Below are positions 1 to 11,208 of a stretch of 64,000 nucleotides of DNA, piece by piece. The translations under genes and the position numbers were made by a program. The stretch covers positions 118,497 to 182,496 of the forward strand of contig JAAVTG010000395.1 in the NCBI GenBank assembly GCA_011947345.1. The letters run 5' to 3'. Positions within the stretch are counted from its first letter, which is position 1, and the number at the start of each line of letters is the position of its first letter. The stretch comes from Phytophthora quininea. Its lineage: Eukaryota > Oomycota > Peronosporomycetes > Peronosporales > Peronosporaceae. The notes under the pieces are model-generated. The model ran no database searches and had not been told where the DNA came from. It saw only the letters and a program-made list of their open reading frames with translations.

Positions 1-32
1 CCAGCCTCCATCGCTTCCCACGCTCTTCCTCC

Positions 33-1376
33 ATGAGCGTCCCGTCGGGCGCCGCCGTGCCGGTGCCGCTGCAACCCGCCCCCATGCCACTGCAGACGCC
101 ACCCGTGCCAGTCCCGTCGCTCGCCAACGCCTCGCAGTCGCTCGAACAGCTACTGCAACACTTTGTGCGCGTCTACGAGGAGCGTCTGCTCGTGGACATC
201 GCCGCCAACTTGTACCGCGAGTTCGCCCGCGGCGGCGGCATCCAGCGCGAAGATATCGGTAAACTACTGAGCCACTTCCCGCCCAAGGTGGTGGAGGGCG
301 TGTTCGCCCGCTACGACCAGGCCAATCGCGGGGTCGTCGACGCCCGAGCCTTCCTAGCGCTCGTGCGCTACCTTAATTTCGGCAACGGCTTCTGCGACGC
401 CTGCTTCGCCCCCATTGGCGAGCACGAGCGAGGCTTCATGTGTCTCGAGTGCAGAGCCGGCGGCTACATCCTGTGCGCAAGGTGCTACCCGAGAGGAGTC
501 AGCGGGGAAGTGCATCCAGCCAACCACCGCTTCATCCCGGCCCAGGAGATGCTGGAGATGCTGGCTCCTGCGCCAGAGGACAGAGACCAACTGCCCAACG
601 GCGTCGGGGTGTTCTTGAGAACGCATATCGCCACTCTATTCGCGCAGATGGACCAGGACCGAGACGGCCGCATCACGCAGCAAGAGTTCCGGGCGTTCCA
701 GAGAGCGCAGGGCTGCGCAGACAGCTACGTAGACTTCCTGCTGAGTTTCGGCGGACCCGGTGACGGACTGATCTCCAAGAAGGAGCTGCTGTATCTCGTG
801 ACGGGGCAGAAAATGACGCGGCAGTGCGACGAGTGCGGCGCCTTGAAGTTTGTCGGTCAGGAGCAGATCTTGTCGTGTCTAGAGTGCATCGCGGACTACG
901 ACGTCTGCGCGGACTGCTGGCAGAGCGGTCGCTGCCAGCACGAGCATGCCAACTTCCGCATGGCCGAGCCGTTCCAACTGCGCTTCGCCGGATTGTGCTA
1001 TCGCTATTCGCACGACGACCTGTGGCTTCTGACGGTGGGCAGCTATGAGCTGTGGGCAGCGTATGAGCCCTTCCTCGGAGACCGGCTGCGCGTCTACGCC
1101 CGACTCGGCCCGCCGCAAGCCTACGGCCACTACATGCTGCCCAAGTTCACACAGCCGCAGTCGGCCGCCTTCTTCGAGCGGCACTACGGCGCCGTCAACG
1201 TGGCTGGTCCTGCCGTACAGCAGCAGACAAACAACAACAACAATGGGATGTTTAGCACGGGCATGGACATTTTCAACGAGCAGATCCCAGACTTTACGCA
1301 GGACACGACGCCCGCGCCAACGCAGCCGTTCGACTGGGCCAGCGCCACGGGCGAGGTTCTATCGTGGTTTTACTAG
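33..1376 (+). CDS. ZZ-type zinc finger / EF-hand protein, 447 aa
   Basis: Single intact exon starting at an ATG (33) and ending at TAG. After a Pro/Ala-rich N-terminus (residues 1-30) there is a degenerate EF-hand around residues 93-105 (RYDQANRGVVD), a ZZ-like zinc finger at about 121-166 (CDAC...CLEC...CARC...HPANH), a canonical EF-hand loop at 207-218 with all Ca2+ ligands (DQDRDGRITQQE), and a second ZZ-like finger at about 265-307 (CDEC...CLEC...CADC...HEH). The C-terminus is Asn/Gln-rich and acidic. Family knowledge: ZZ fingers bind two zinc ions and usually mediate protein contacts; EF-hands bind calcium. Inference: a calcium-responsive adaptor. No catalytic domain is seen and no precise homologue is recognised. 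Only 32 bp of upstream sequence lie in the window. Confidence 0.85.
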   Translation: MSVPSGAAVPVPLQPAPMPLQTPPVPVPSLANASQSLEQLLQHFVRVYEERLLVDIAANLYREFARGGGIQREDIGKLLSHFPPKVVEGVFARYDQANRGVVDARAFLALVRYLNFGNGFCDACFAPIGEHERGFMCLECRAGGYILCARCYPRGVSGEVHPANHRFIPAQEMLEMLAPAPEDRDQLPNGVGVFLRTHIATLFAQMDQDRDGRITQQEFRAFQRAQGCADSYVDFLLSFGGPGDGLISKKELLYLVTGQKMTRQCDECGALKFVGQEQILSCLECIADYDVCADCWQSGRCQHEHANFRMAEPFQLRFAGLCYRYSHDDLWLLTVGSYELWAAYEPFLGDRLRVYARLGPPQAYGHYMLPKFTQPQSAAFFERHYGAVNVAGPAVQQQTNNNNNGMFSTGMDIFNEQIPDFTQDTTPAPTQPFDWASATGEVLSWFY

Positions 1377-2795
1377 ATGCGGGTTGCCGCACCCCAGACT
1401 CGAGGCCTCGGACTGGTTTCGAGACGAGCATATGCATACATGCCAGCTACACCGCACACAAGTAGCTTTAATAGTACGTGGATCGTGTTCGTGGCGGGAG
1501 GACAGCGCGAACTCCAGTCGCAGCCCGAACGTCCACCATTTGCAAGTCTTGTGTCTCTGCTTTGGCTCGGCAAATTGCCATTTCGGCGGCGTTGGGAAGC
1601 GATCGGCGACGGGGTATCCCGCCCCATTTGCGACACCAGCTGCTCGGATACATCGGCTCCTGGCAGCGTCAAGGAACTGTTGCTTCACACAGCGACGCCA
1701 ACAAGCTAAAGCTGCTGCAGACGGAGACGTCCATTGAGCGTCTCCACCGGTGGTTGAACACCGCCCGATGCTGCCGTTCAATGCCGCGGCCGTGGCCGGC
1801 ACCGAACACTCTTGAGCCGAGCCACGGAGAGGTTTCTCCTTGGCTGGCCATCTCTGCCAAGTGTATCCCGAGGATCCACCGGCCTGTCGAGCAAAGCACA
1901 CAACATGAATCTGCTCGAGAAATGTGAAGCCCCCTCCGAGAGCTCCGAGAGCTGCGCCACGAGAGAGAAAGCGTGCTCATTGCAAAGAGGGAGTAGCGGA
2001 AGCACAGGCAGGGAGGCAAGAGGTTCCAGCACCATGCAGCAGCCACCTCGCCGTGCTGGTCTTGCGTTGGCGATCATTCGCATCGCCCGTGCAACCTGAT
2101 CAGTCGATTTTTAGATTTTCGCGGGTGTAGCACGTTTACGCGGCATTGGTCCAGACCCAGAAACCAGCAAAACTGGACAAGGCTCCGTGCATTCCTTTCA
2201 GGGCCCCGCGCGGGTAGTAGATATGTAGTGTTAGATGGACGGCACTTTGGAGTGAGCGCGACGGCAACAAGAAGCTTGGCGATGGCATCGCAGTGAGGGA
2301 TGGCTTTGCGGACCAAAATGTTGATTATGGCGAAAGGGCAGGACTTGTTTATCGTATGGTGGTGCCGCAATCGAGTCAGTCGACTCGGTTTCAGGTACCG
2401 CATGTACGGTACGATCGGCATGATGCTCCCAGATTCGGCTCACATCCTTTCATTTTTTCGTTAAAACGGGCCAGAGCCTCGCCAAAGGTATTTTCGGCGG
2501 CGGCGGACGAAGCCTGTATCTGCACTATGGCAGAGCGCTTCTTTGCCGAGCCCGAGGAGCGCGGTGTTCAAGGGGCCGACAGCGTTCGCTGGCGTCGAGG
2601 ATTGCTGCAAATTTGCAGAAAAGTGGCGCCAGATGGCGAAATCGACCAATCATAGCGGCCGTGCGACAGCCGTGATTACCCAGACATTCAATACAGTTCG
2701 GCCGGCCATTTCCAATTCTGCAGCGTTGGGGCAACGCGCAAGGTGACTGGTGTTTGAGCGCTAGCACCAGGCAGACCGCGGTTCCAAGCAGCGCC
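1377..2795. other. Intergenic, no supported gene
   Basis: Open frames here overlap on both strands, have no recognisable domains and mostly lack an ATG. The stretch presumably holds the 3' end of the ZZ/EF-hand gene and the promoter of the phosphodiesterase gene. I see no RNA gene or repeat in it. Confidence 0.5.
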
Positions 2796-5565
2796 ATGCC
2801 GCGCCCCGAGGACGCGGACGAGATGCCGCTACTCCAGAGCAACCGCCGTGCGCCACTCTCCAAGAGCGAAGGTAAAGGCTTCTCCAAGTTACGATGGATA
2901 CAGTCCGACCTCTCCTAACCGGTTTAACCAATTTTGCTTGGCCAGCCATCGACCTGGACGAGTACATTTGCTATGGAGACCGCCTCTGCTTCCTGTGCGA
3001 GGGACAGCTGCTCACGCTCACCCGCAAGTTCAACCTGACGTACCAGCAAATGGCGCTGCTGGCGGCCTCCACGCTGGCCACCGGGGGCTCATGGGCGTCG
3101 CCGGCTTCTTCGTGTGGCGCAAAGGGCTGTTCCGCAAACGCTACGCCGCCCTCTTCGGCGACGAGATCTACAACCAAGAGGACCTCGACCTCACAGACAG
3201 CCAAGCAGAGCAGCCCGTGCCGCTGCTCGGAGACTTGCGACGCCAAAGCTCCAAGCCCCACAGCGCCACGCAGAGTCAAAGTGCGGCCACCCGCAGCCAA
3301 ATCACCACTTCTAGTGGTGTCGCTGGAGAGCCCCAGTCCCCAGTGGAACCGTCGAAAACGGCACACGGTTCAGCAGCCTTTAGACTGTTTGAATTTGACG
3401 TCAAGAAACAACAGATTGTCTTCTCCAGCGTCGGTACACCGGTACGCTTCGGCACACCATTGGTGGTGGTGCACGCGGAAACTGGGCGAGCGATTCGGTA
3501 TTTGAGCCATCGCGGCGCAGTGACCATCAGCAAACCGCCCGTGAACTTGGCCTTCCACCGACAGGTGCGAGCGAGTCTGTTTGCCATCGAGGAATCGTCC
3601 GTGCAGATCAATTCCATCAAGAGACAAAGACCCCAGTCACTCACCACAGCACTTACCTCTACCAGTATCAATAGTCGTTACAATAACGGAGAGGCAAATG
3701 CTATGCGAGCGACTGTGGCCGACCCCACGAGACCGCACAACGAAGAGGACGCGGAACAAGAAGACCGTCTAGTTGCACTAGATGGAGAAAGTGGCGCTTC
3801 AGAAGACCTAACGCTAGACCAGCGTCAGATGCAGGTGCTGACGAGCTACCCGCGAAGCAGGAGGCTTCCCAACCTCTCAGGAACCAACTCGGCGAACAGC
3901 CGCACGCGTTCCCGACACCAACAACAGTCGTCACGATCGATGCAGTACAATGCCCACAGACGCAGTTTTGACGCAGACACCGCCGCTGCCGCACAAGCAA
4001 CGGCTGAAACTCAGAACAACGGTACTCGGGCACGACCGCCAGCGCGCTCGTATGGAGACATCCCAGTGGGATCGACCGTCACCGCGATAGCGCCGAACAC
4101 TTCGTCGGGTCGCAATCGCCGACGTGCCTCGAGTTCGTCAGCGTCCGCGGTGCTTTCCGGGTCGCAACCGTTTTACCGATCCATTTCGGAATCGTATATG
4201 AACATGGTTTCGGACATTACGGATACGCTGCAACAAACGCGAGATCGTCAACGCGACCGCCAGGAGTTGAGACGCCGTCAGAAGCAACTCATGAAGGACC
4301 TGCCCAACATGTCGTTCAATAATCCACTGGGTAAGTACTACGTGGCAACGGTGGAACCGGTGCGCCACCAAGTCAGTGGTAGCAACTTCCACCTCCCTGT
4401 AGCTCCCAACGACGAGTTCTTGCGGTGGGGACAACCTCTGTCACTAGTTGCCAGCTTCAACGGCCGTGCGTGCGGTATCCGCCCGCGAGAGTACTACAAG
4501 GACAGCGATCTGTATTTGACGACGGAGGCCACTCCGACGACGATCGTGCCGCTACGTGAAGACGGCGACCTCAAATGCATGGCCAAGGAGTCCACGCGCT
4601 ATTTGGCGCATCTTGAAAAGCGCCACGTGAAGCTGAGTGTAGGTACCTACAACGTATGGATGCTGCCACGCAAAGTGAGCGCGTTCACGAGTTGCTCTCC
4701 AAAGAAGAACACCCGTGCTCGGCTCATCGGCGATCTACTGCCGCCTTGCGATATCTGGGTCTTGACTGAGTGCTTTGACTACCGAGCTCGAGACATTTTG
4801 GTGGACAAGATGGCAAAGGCAGGATACTTTTTCTTCTCACCAACGGTGGGCCACAAACGCATGAACAAGTCCAACATGCGGAAGTTGCTGAATGGAGGCG
4901 TACTTCTAGCCAGCAAGTACCCGATTCTGAGCGTCCGAGTGAAGCTCTTTGAAGGAGCTTGTGCTGGCGCAGATAAGCTCGCAGACAAGGGCGTGCTGTA
5001 CTGCAAAATCCTAAAGGACGGACTGCTGGTGCACGTCTTCTCGACGCACTTGCAGGCCTGGGACGACCCGCTGTCGCGCTCCATGCGCAAGATGCAGATG
5101 AACATGGTCAAGAACTTCATGCGAGCCATGGATATCGACGAGGCGAACGACACCGTGCTCTTTGTCGGCGACCTGAACGTCAACTACTGGCTGAATAAGA
5201 CTAGCCAAGAGTACGACGAAATGCTGTCGATCTTCGAGGCGGACGATCCGTCGGTCGTTCGCCAACGGAAGCTTGCTGCCGTCGAATCTACGGACAAGCC
5301 GACTTCGGTTGCGACCTTTAAACACTGCCGCAAGTACAGCTTTGACCCGCGAGTGAACGCTTTGGCTGCTGATGGTCTCAGCTCGGACGGTAGTCTGGAG
5401 CTGCTGGATTACATTCTGTACTCGCGCGCTCATCGCCAGCCGCGAGACGCTACTAGCTGGATCCAGCCGTTGACGTCGTCGGCGCCATGGTATTGGCGCG
5501 GCCAGCCGCAGCACAATCTGTCGGACCACTTTCCAGTCGTGAGCGAGTTCACGTTCGAGATGTAA
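2796..5565 (+). CDS. Neutral-sphingomyelinase-like EEP-fold phosphodiesterase, membrane-anchored
   Basis: Exon 1 starts at ATG 2796 and ends at 2871; a 74-bp intron (2872-2945, GTAAAG..CCAG with a CTAAC branch site) restores a phase-1 join. The C-terminal ~300 residues form an endonuclease/exonuclease/phosphatase domain with the motifs expected of Mg2+-dependent sphingomyelinases: TYNVWMLP, LTECFD (catalytic Glu), KGVLYCKI, THLQA, GDLN, LDYILY and SDHFPV. A hydrophobic segment near residues 55-75 (ALLAASTLATGG then LMGVAGFFVW) precedes RKGLFRKRY, so it is probably a single-pass membrane protein. A low-complexity Ser/Arg/Gln-rich linker of about 350 residues follows. The frame breaks inside the membrane segment at G-run 3083-3087; one extra G joins both halves. 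Reaction inferred from the family: hydrolysis of sphingomyelin-type phosphodiesters; the substrate could be another phospholipid. Confidence 0.8.
2872..2945 (+). other. Intron of the phosphodiesterase gene
   Basis: Donor GTAAAG, acceptor GGCCAG, CTAAC branch-like motif about 30 bp before the acceptor. Removal joins codon G|CC (Ala) and keeps the frame into AIDLDEYICYGD. Confidence 0.8.
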
Positions 5566-7069
5566 GTGAACGGAGGACGACTGCTCTGATCGCAATTGCA
5601 GCCGTTAAAAACTACGAGCTGCCGAGAGGACAGTCGTCCAGCAGCTACAAACTACATGTTGTCGGCCGTGCACTCTGTATTTTTGCTATTTTATCGCAGG
5701 GAATCAATGAAAAATGCGTTCGTCTAATTGCTTGGAAACTCGCGTCATTCACATTTGTGTCGTCCTGCAGACGACAACTTGTCGTTAGCAGTTCCTCAGC
5801 CAAGCGCTTATCATTTGATCGACACAAGATCCTGCTTCGTCGCCTCGAACCCTCAGCAATCGCGTGCTTCATCTTCCGACAGTCGGAGCGGCAACTTCCA
5901 GCGTGATCGCCTGCGACAACAAGAACCTCGTCTACATTTGACCTACAAGCTTCAGTCGTACCAGGAGCATCTGCAGACGGCAAAGGCTGTTTGCTTTACC
6001 GGTTCTGGCAATCGTGTTTTCCACTTGTGCAACGGATTTTCCAGGGGCATCTCCTCTCCGTGTGCTCTATGGAGCTGCTTGCCGTCACTACTCTGACCAA
6101 GGACAAGAAGGGCTTTCCAGCAGGATTGCATGGCGAGGGCGGAACAACCACCTGGGCTATCCACGACGATTTCGGCCCAGGCTGTGCAGCGCGGTCAGTC
6201 ACTCTGTCGAACTGGCTGTCCTTGGTAGCGCTAAACATGATGGACGGTGTGTGCTTGATCCCCCCACCATGCAGTTCGGTAGAAGCACTTGTTCAACGGC
6301 TCCTTGCAGGCAGACACCGCGGTGCGCTCGACGGCAAGATCCGGCCTTCAGGCTCTTTGCATCGGTTGGCCGAGGTCTGCTTAGACCAAGCTCTGCGGCG
6401 TTAGCTAAGGTGTGCAATGACCTCGGGGCTGAAGAGAAGACACCTCGGAGGCGGGCGCGCATTTCGTAGATCCACCAGCAGGGACGCACGACTTCAACTG
6501 GCACAGCCGGTGTGTGCCATCCAAACGAGCTGAGTCAAGCGCAACTGCGTCGGTCTCCGGCAGTTCGAGTCCGCCGAAGATGGCAATGCACGCAGAAGAT
6601 CAACCTGCAGAGCTCTGTGGACTTCAAGGGTTTGTCACGAGGAAGAGCCTGACTCAAACAATCTCACCGCAACGAAAGACTCGACACTTGAGATGCAGGG
6701 TCATTTCGAGGAGGCTGCCAACTAGGTCTGTTCTGGACAGACTCGATCGAGGCCGTGGTCGAGGCTCATTTACTCGGCAAAGTGAGCCGGTTGTGTGTGA
6801 AGCTCTGCAAGCCTTTGCTTGAAATATTGGCGTCGATGGGCAACGCGATTGACACCAGTGGGCCTCGATTTCCCCATACAAAAGCGCGGGCTCAGGTTGC
6901 CGCCTCCGGCAGAAACGCGCCTGTCGAGGGGTCAACACATCGACGCTCGCTCTCTGCCTGTATCATAATCGAAAACGCCACGCTGTGCGCACTCCAGTCT
7001 GCTGAGCCGCCAAGCAGCGTCTTACCAGCCGCAGCGGCGACCGACCAGTCAACCGTGACTGACGAAACG
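5566..7069. other. Intergenic, no supported gene
   Basis: About 1.5 kb between two plus-strand genes. Several open frames of 70-150 codons exist on both strands but overlap each other, show no domain and no consistent codon use. No repeat or RNA gene noticed. Confidence 0.5.
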
Positions 7070-8895
7070 ATGAACTCGCCCCGAGCTGCTCGCCGCAGCC
7101 GCGTGGAGCGGGACCAGCCGGCGCCGTCGCTCTTCCGTCGTCTACAGGGCAAGAACAAGTCGACCAGCGAGACGTTGGCGGCCTCGCAGCCCCGCCGCGG
7201 CACTCGCACCGCCGCATTCTGTCAAGGGACCGGCGCCGCCCCACCGTCGTCTACTACGCCAATGCTATGAACGCCGGCGACGTTTCGGCGCTGCTGCAGT
7301 CGTGCGACGACTGGTCGGAGGACGACGGAGGACTCGACGACCATTTCGATGTGGACAACAAGCTGCCCGACTTCGCAGCCAGCCACGGCCCGCGAGACAC
7401 GTTGGCGCGCAGCAGAGGACCGTCCGGTGCCTTAATGCGCATGAGTCAGACGTGGTCGCGCGCTTCCGAGCGGCTCGACGCCGGAGACGCCGGTCGAACC
7501 CGACGAAAGCAGCGACAGAGCGCCAAGTACGACGTGGCTTGGCGCGGAGACGACGAGAGCGAGTGCTGCCAGGTATGCTTCGCCATGTTCACCAAGCTGT
7601 CGAGACGTCGTCACCACTGCCGCGTGTGTGGCGAGCTGGTCTGCGGCGCGTGCTCGCAGGACCAGGTGGCGCTCACGGACAAGTTTTCGGCGCCGAGACG
7701 CGCCTGTGTTGCCTGCTGCAGCTTGCTGCAAGCGATGGCTCGCGCAGGAGACACACGCGTTAAGGTGGTGGAAGGCGACGCAGCTCCAACGGTGCAGAGC
7801 AAGAGACACGGACGACGAGAGGCGGCGACTAGCGCTGCTTCGGAAGAGAATCGGTCGCCGACGAGCGCGGCGACGCCGGCACCAACAGCCACCCCGAGAT
7901 ATAGAGACCGACTCAATGAAGTGCACCGAGTCATGGCCGCTGGAAAGTTGTCGAGACGCCGTGGAAGTGCAGAGAAGAAAATGTTCGTCATCTCGAGCCG
8001 CTGGCTGAGGAGTTGGTTGGCATTCACGTCGAAGGCGTCGAGTTCTAGCCGCAATTTGGACTACGGTTTTGACGGTGAAGCTGCGGCTAAGTCGCCCACC
8101 GCTGCGGAAGACGACCTCGCCAGCATAGGTCGAGCTCCTGGACCGATCGACAACTTGTCGCTGCTCGAGCTATCGCGCGGCAAGCTGGTGGAACGCCCCG
8201 GTCTGGTGCGGGACGAAGTGATTGCTGGCGAACCCGCCAGTGCTGGAGAGAACGCTGACTTCCAATTGCTGTCTCCCGAAGTTTGGGATGTGTTCCAGCG
8301 TCTGTACGGCGGCGGGCCTGCCATCTACGTGAACTTGGTTGGTGCCAACCCTACGGAATGGGTCGTCGAGGTTTCTAGTCTGCTTGCGACGGGAACGAAC
8401 GCCAACGGCACGCGCGTCCAAGTGATTCCCGCAGTGGAGCGAGCGCTGGAGAAGCGTCACCAGAGTGAGGACGAGATGGGAAGTGCCCGGGCGGGGCCAG
8501 CCCAAGCCAACACGCCGACTTTCGCCATGTCGAATTCGGACATGTCGTACACACCCAGCGGCAAGTCGTACTTCAGCAAACTGCCCAAGAGTCCTGCTTG
8601 GACTGCAAGCACTAGCAGCAGCAGCAGTTCACTGAGCGAAGACAAGGACCGTGTTCGCAGTCCCACGGGAAATGGCAGGATGCAGCTCGAGGACCTGGAG
8701 ACTGACGTCGCCGCTTTGTCGGTGAATTCGACCAAGGCGGACACGGTTGGTGAAGACGACATTCGGTCCACCACCACCATGCGGAGCCCCACCGCCGCAT
8801 TGGCTGCTTCGGCTTTTGCTGTCGCTATGAAGCAAGCCAGATTGAACGCCCAAAAGGCGATCGACGACCGCGCCTCGCGCGTTATCACCGCTTGA
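7070..8895 (+). CDS. FYVE zinc finger + DUSP-domain protein
   Basis: The FYVE domain (about 7561-7740) has the eight-Cys zinc pattern and the signature basic motif RRRHHCRVCG that binds phosphatidylinositol 3-phosphate, so an endosomal location is expected. About 80 codons further, 7981-8330 matches the DUSP domain known from ubiquitin-specific proteases: a Trp-rich start (FVISSRWLRSWLAF), PGPIDN, RPGLVRDEV, LLSPEVWDVFQRLYGGGPAI. No protease domain follows; the rest is Ser-rich and low complexity. The first in-frame ATG of the main frame is 7267, but coding-like sequence (RRPTVVYYANAMNAGD) continues upstream of it without an ATG, while ATG 7070 opens a frame reading into it. One extra C in the run 7190-7193 joins them, so I take 7070 as the start. 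Inference: an endosomal adaptor linked to ubiquitin signalling. Confidence 0.8.
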
Positions 8896-9031
8896 ACGCG
8901 GCAGAAACCAGTATAAAAAGCCAGCGTCGAGTACAAAATGTTTATCACTAATTGTGATCTGCAGGCAACATGATCACCAACTATTCTTGTCGAGCTATTT
9001 CATTGTCCCTCATTCACAACTTTACTCCGTC

Positions 9032-11103
9032 ATGGTGCTGATTCGACCTCGTCTTAAGAAAATGACGGTGGCACTTGATACGGAAGAAGCTTCAGGCGGT
9101 CAACAAAAGCACAAACTCGTGCTCATCTCGAAAGCCGACGTCGCGCGGTGCTTTACAACGTGGGCTCGCCATCAAGCAAACGATTGCCAAGTGTCAGCCT
9201 TCAACCGTCCGACGCCCGAATACGACGCGACCTGCTTCGACTGACGCAGCAGTATGATGAACGAGTGGAGAATGACAAGAAATTAAGCGAGTACGAAGCT
9301 GAGCAAAACGACTGCAAGCATCGCGAACACCTTTGCTATCGGCCTCCTACGGATCACATTCAGAAACTAAGAGACTTGCACACGACAGTGGCCAAAGACT
9401 GTCGAGGTCACGTAAAACTCACCGCAGAGGAACGAATGTTCGCCAAGCTTCAAAACAAGCCGGTGAACAATATCCAAGATGACACAAAACCGGAATGGCG
9501 GCTTGGGTATTCAAATAATGTGGACACGGGATCTCGTGCTGGCGTAGCGCGCACGTTTGAGCCTCGAAGTGGCGCTCGTGAGAGAGTTCTTGACACCCAA
9601 AATGCTTCGACATTCCTGTCAGACTCTGCAGCGATCGCTTATCCTGTGCAGAAGGCTGATATCCAAGCAAACCTAGTTTGGCAATCGAGAGAAGATGCCG
9701 ACAACCAAGTTGAAGGCGAGCGGAAACGAATTCACCGAGATCACCACCACCATGTCACCACCAAGAAGAAACCGTGGTGCCCAGCATCGGTCGGTTTACT
9801 GGCCAAGTCATCGAGTTCAACAAACTCTCGACGACGGTATCAAGTTGAACGATTCACACCAGACGTCGAAGATGATAGCAGTCCTGACACGAATTCCTAT
9901 GACCACGACGGTCTGCAACGATTCCCGATACGAAGCGCTGACTCGTTTGATCCTATTGATGAGACTGAGGAATATTTTGCCATTGATGCGCGATGTGCTG
10001 AAAGACAAAGCAGTTTGCTAACTAAGGTGGTTGACAAGTACACACAAATTCGAGCACGTATTGATCGCATGAAAGACCCGCAATTGCGATACGAACTGCC
10101 GGTTGAAAACGAAGAACATCCTCGTGCATATCGTCTCGGTCTGGAGCCGGCACCTTCAACGCATCCAAAGCGTTTGAAGAAGGCGAAATTTCGCCCGAAA
10201 TCTGCTGGTACAGCTCTAGGCTTCCAAACGACGACGCAAGGACCAAAATCCGGAGATTTACTCACACCCGACTCGAACGGGGTCTCGAAAGTAGCCGGTG
10301 CTACGAGGAGACCTCATTCTGCCAGCATCACGTACTTTAAGCACTCGACAGTGTTCTGTATGGGCCCTCCGACACCGTCAGAGTCAAATTGCGTCTCTGC
10401 AGCCACCGATTTCAAAAGTGTTGTGGCGATTGAGTGTCAAAAGCGACAACGTGAACGAGAAGCGATTCTGCGCAAGCTATCTACACGAGGACTGCTGCAT
10501 ACAACGCCACTCGCTCAGGTTTTCGCAAGATTACGTCGTGAAGCTCTTCTCAACGTGGAGCGACGACTAAAGCGATCAAGTTTTGAGAGAATGACCATGG
10601 AAGAGTACATGAGCGCGTGTGGCTGCATTCACAATTCTGTGCCAACACCAGTAACCCCTACCGACAGGAAACATCACTCGGATACACCAGTAGCGTCTTC
10701 GATGAAGGAAGCCAGACGTTTCAGTGTCAACTCGACCAACAATGGAAACCCATGCGAAGATATCTCGCCGTCGTTGCTGGCAACACGCAGTGCATTGATC
10801 GTGTCAAGACAGCAATTCCACCTCGCACTTGAAGCCTTCAACTTGTCTTCGTCCGACGTGAATCGATTCTTTTCGGCGCTAGATGTGACCGTCAGCGATA
10901 GTGTGCAGATTTGGGATGTCATTTGTGCGGTGGAAACGATGCAGCACGAGCATACTGCGTTACGACGAGCTCGGGTTCAGCAGCTACAAGCTCCGACGAA
11001 AGACCTCGATTTTTTCCGTCGACAGAGCACGAGATCGATGACCGAAAACAAAAAGGAACGAGGGAATGAGGTACCTTTCAGCATATTGTTTTTTACTCGA
11101 TAG
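9032..11103 (+). CDS. Unrecognised basic protein, about 690 aa
   Basis: I do not recognise this family. A long open frame runs to the TAG at 11101-11103 and is rich in Lys, Arg, Ser and Gln with short charged, probably helical stretches (DARIRRDLLRLTQQYDER near the start; AIECQKRQREREAILRKL in the middle). The last part (QFHLALEAFNLSSSDVNRFF) resembles a helix-loop-helix of EF-hand type without clear calcium ligands. The main frame has no ATG until 9436, although it is open and coding-like from about 9080. ATG 9032 (or 9062) reads into it if one A is added to the run 9105-9108; I chose 9032 because an initiator-like TCATTCACAACTTT lies just upstream. The 3' end faces the C2/CAP-Gly gene, 105 bp away. 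Confidence 0.6.
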
Positions 11104-11208
11104 AGGTGCTGTGTCTTATAAAATAAATTGCTTTGATCGAACGAACACTGCTGCCAGTGCTTCCTATCGCACCAGCAACATTATAAAGCCGCTCGGGAGG
11201 CTGTAGAT

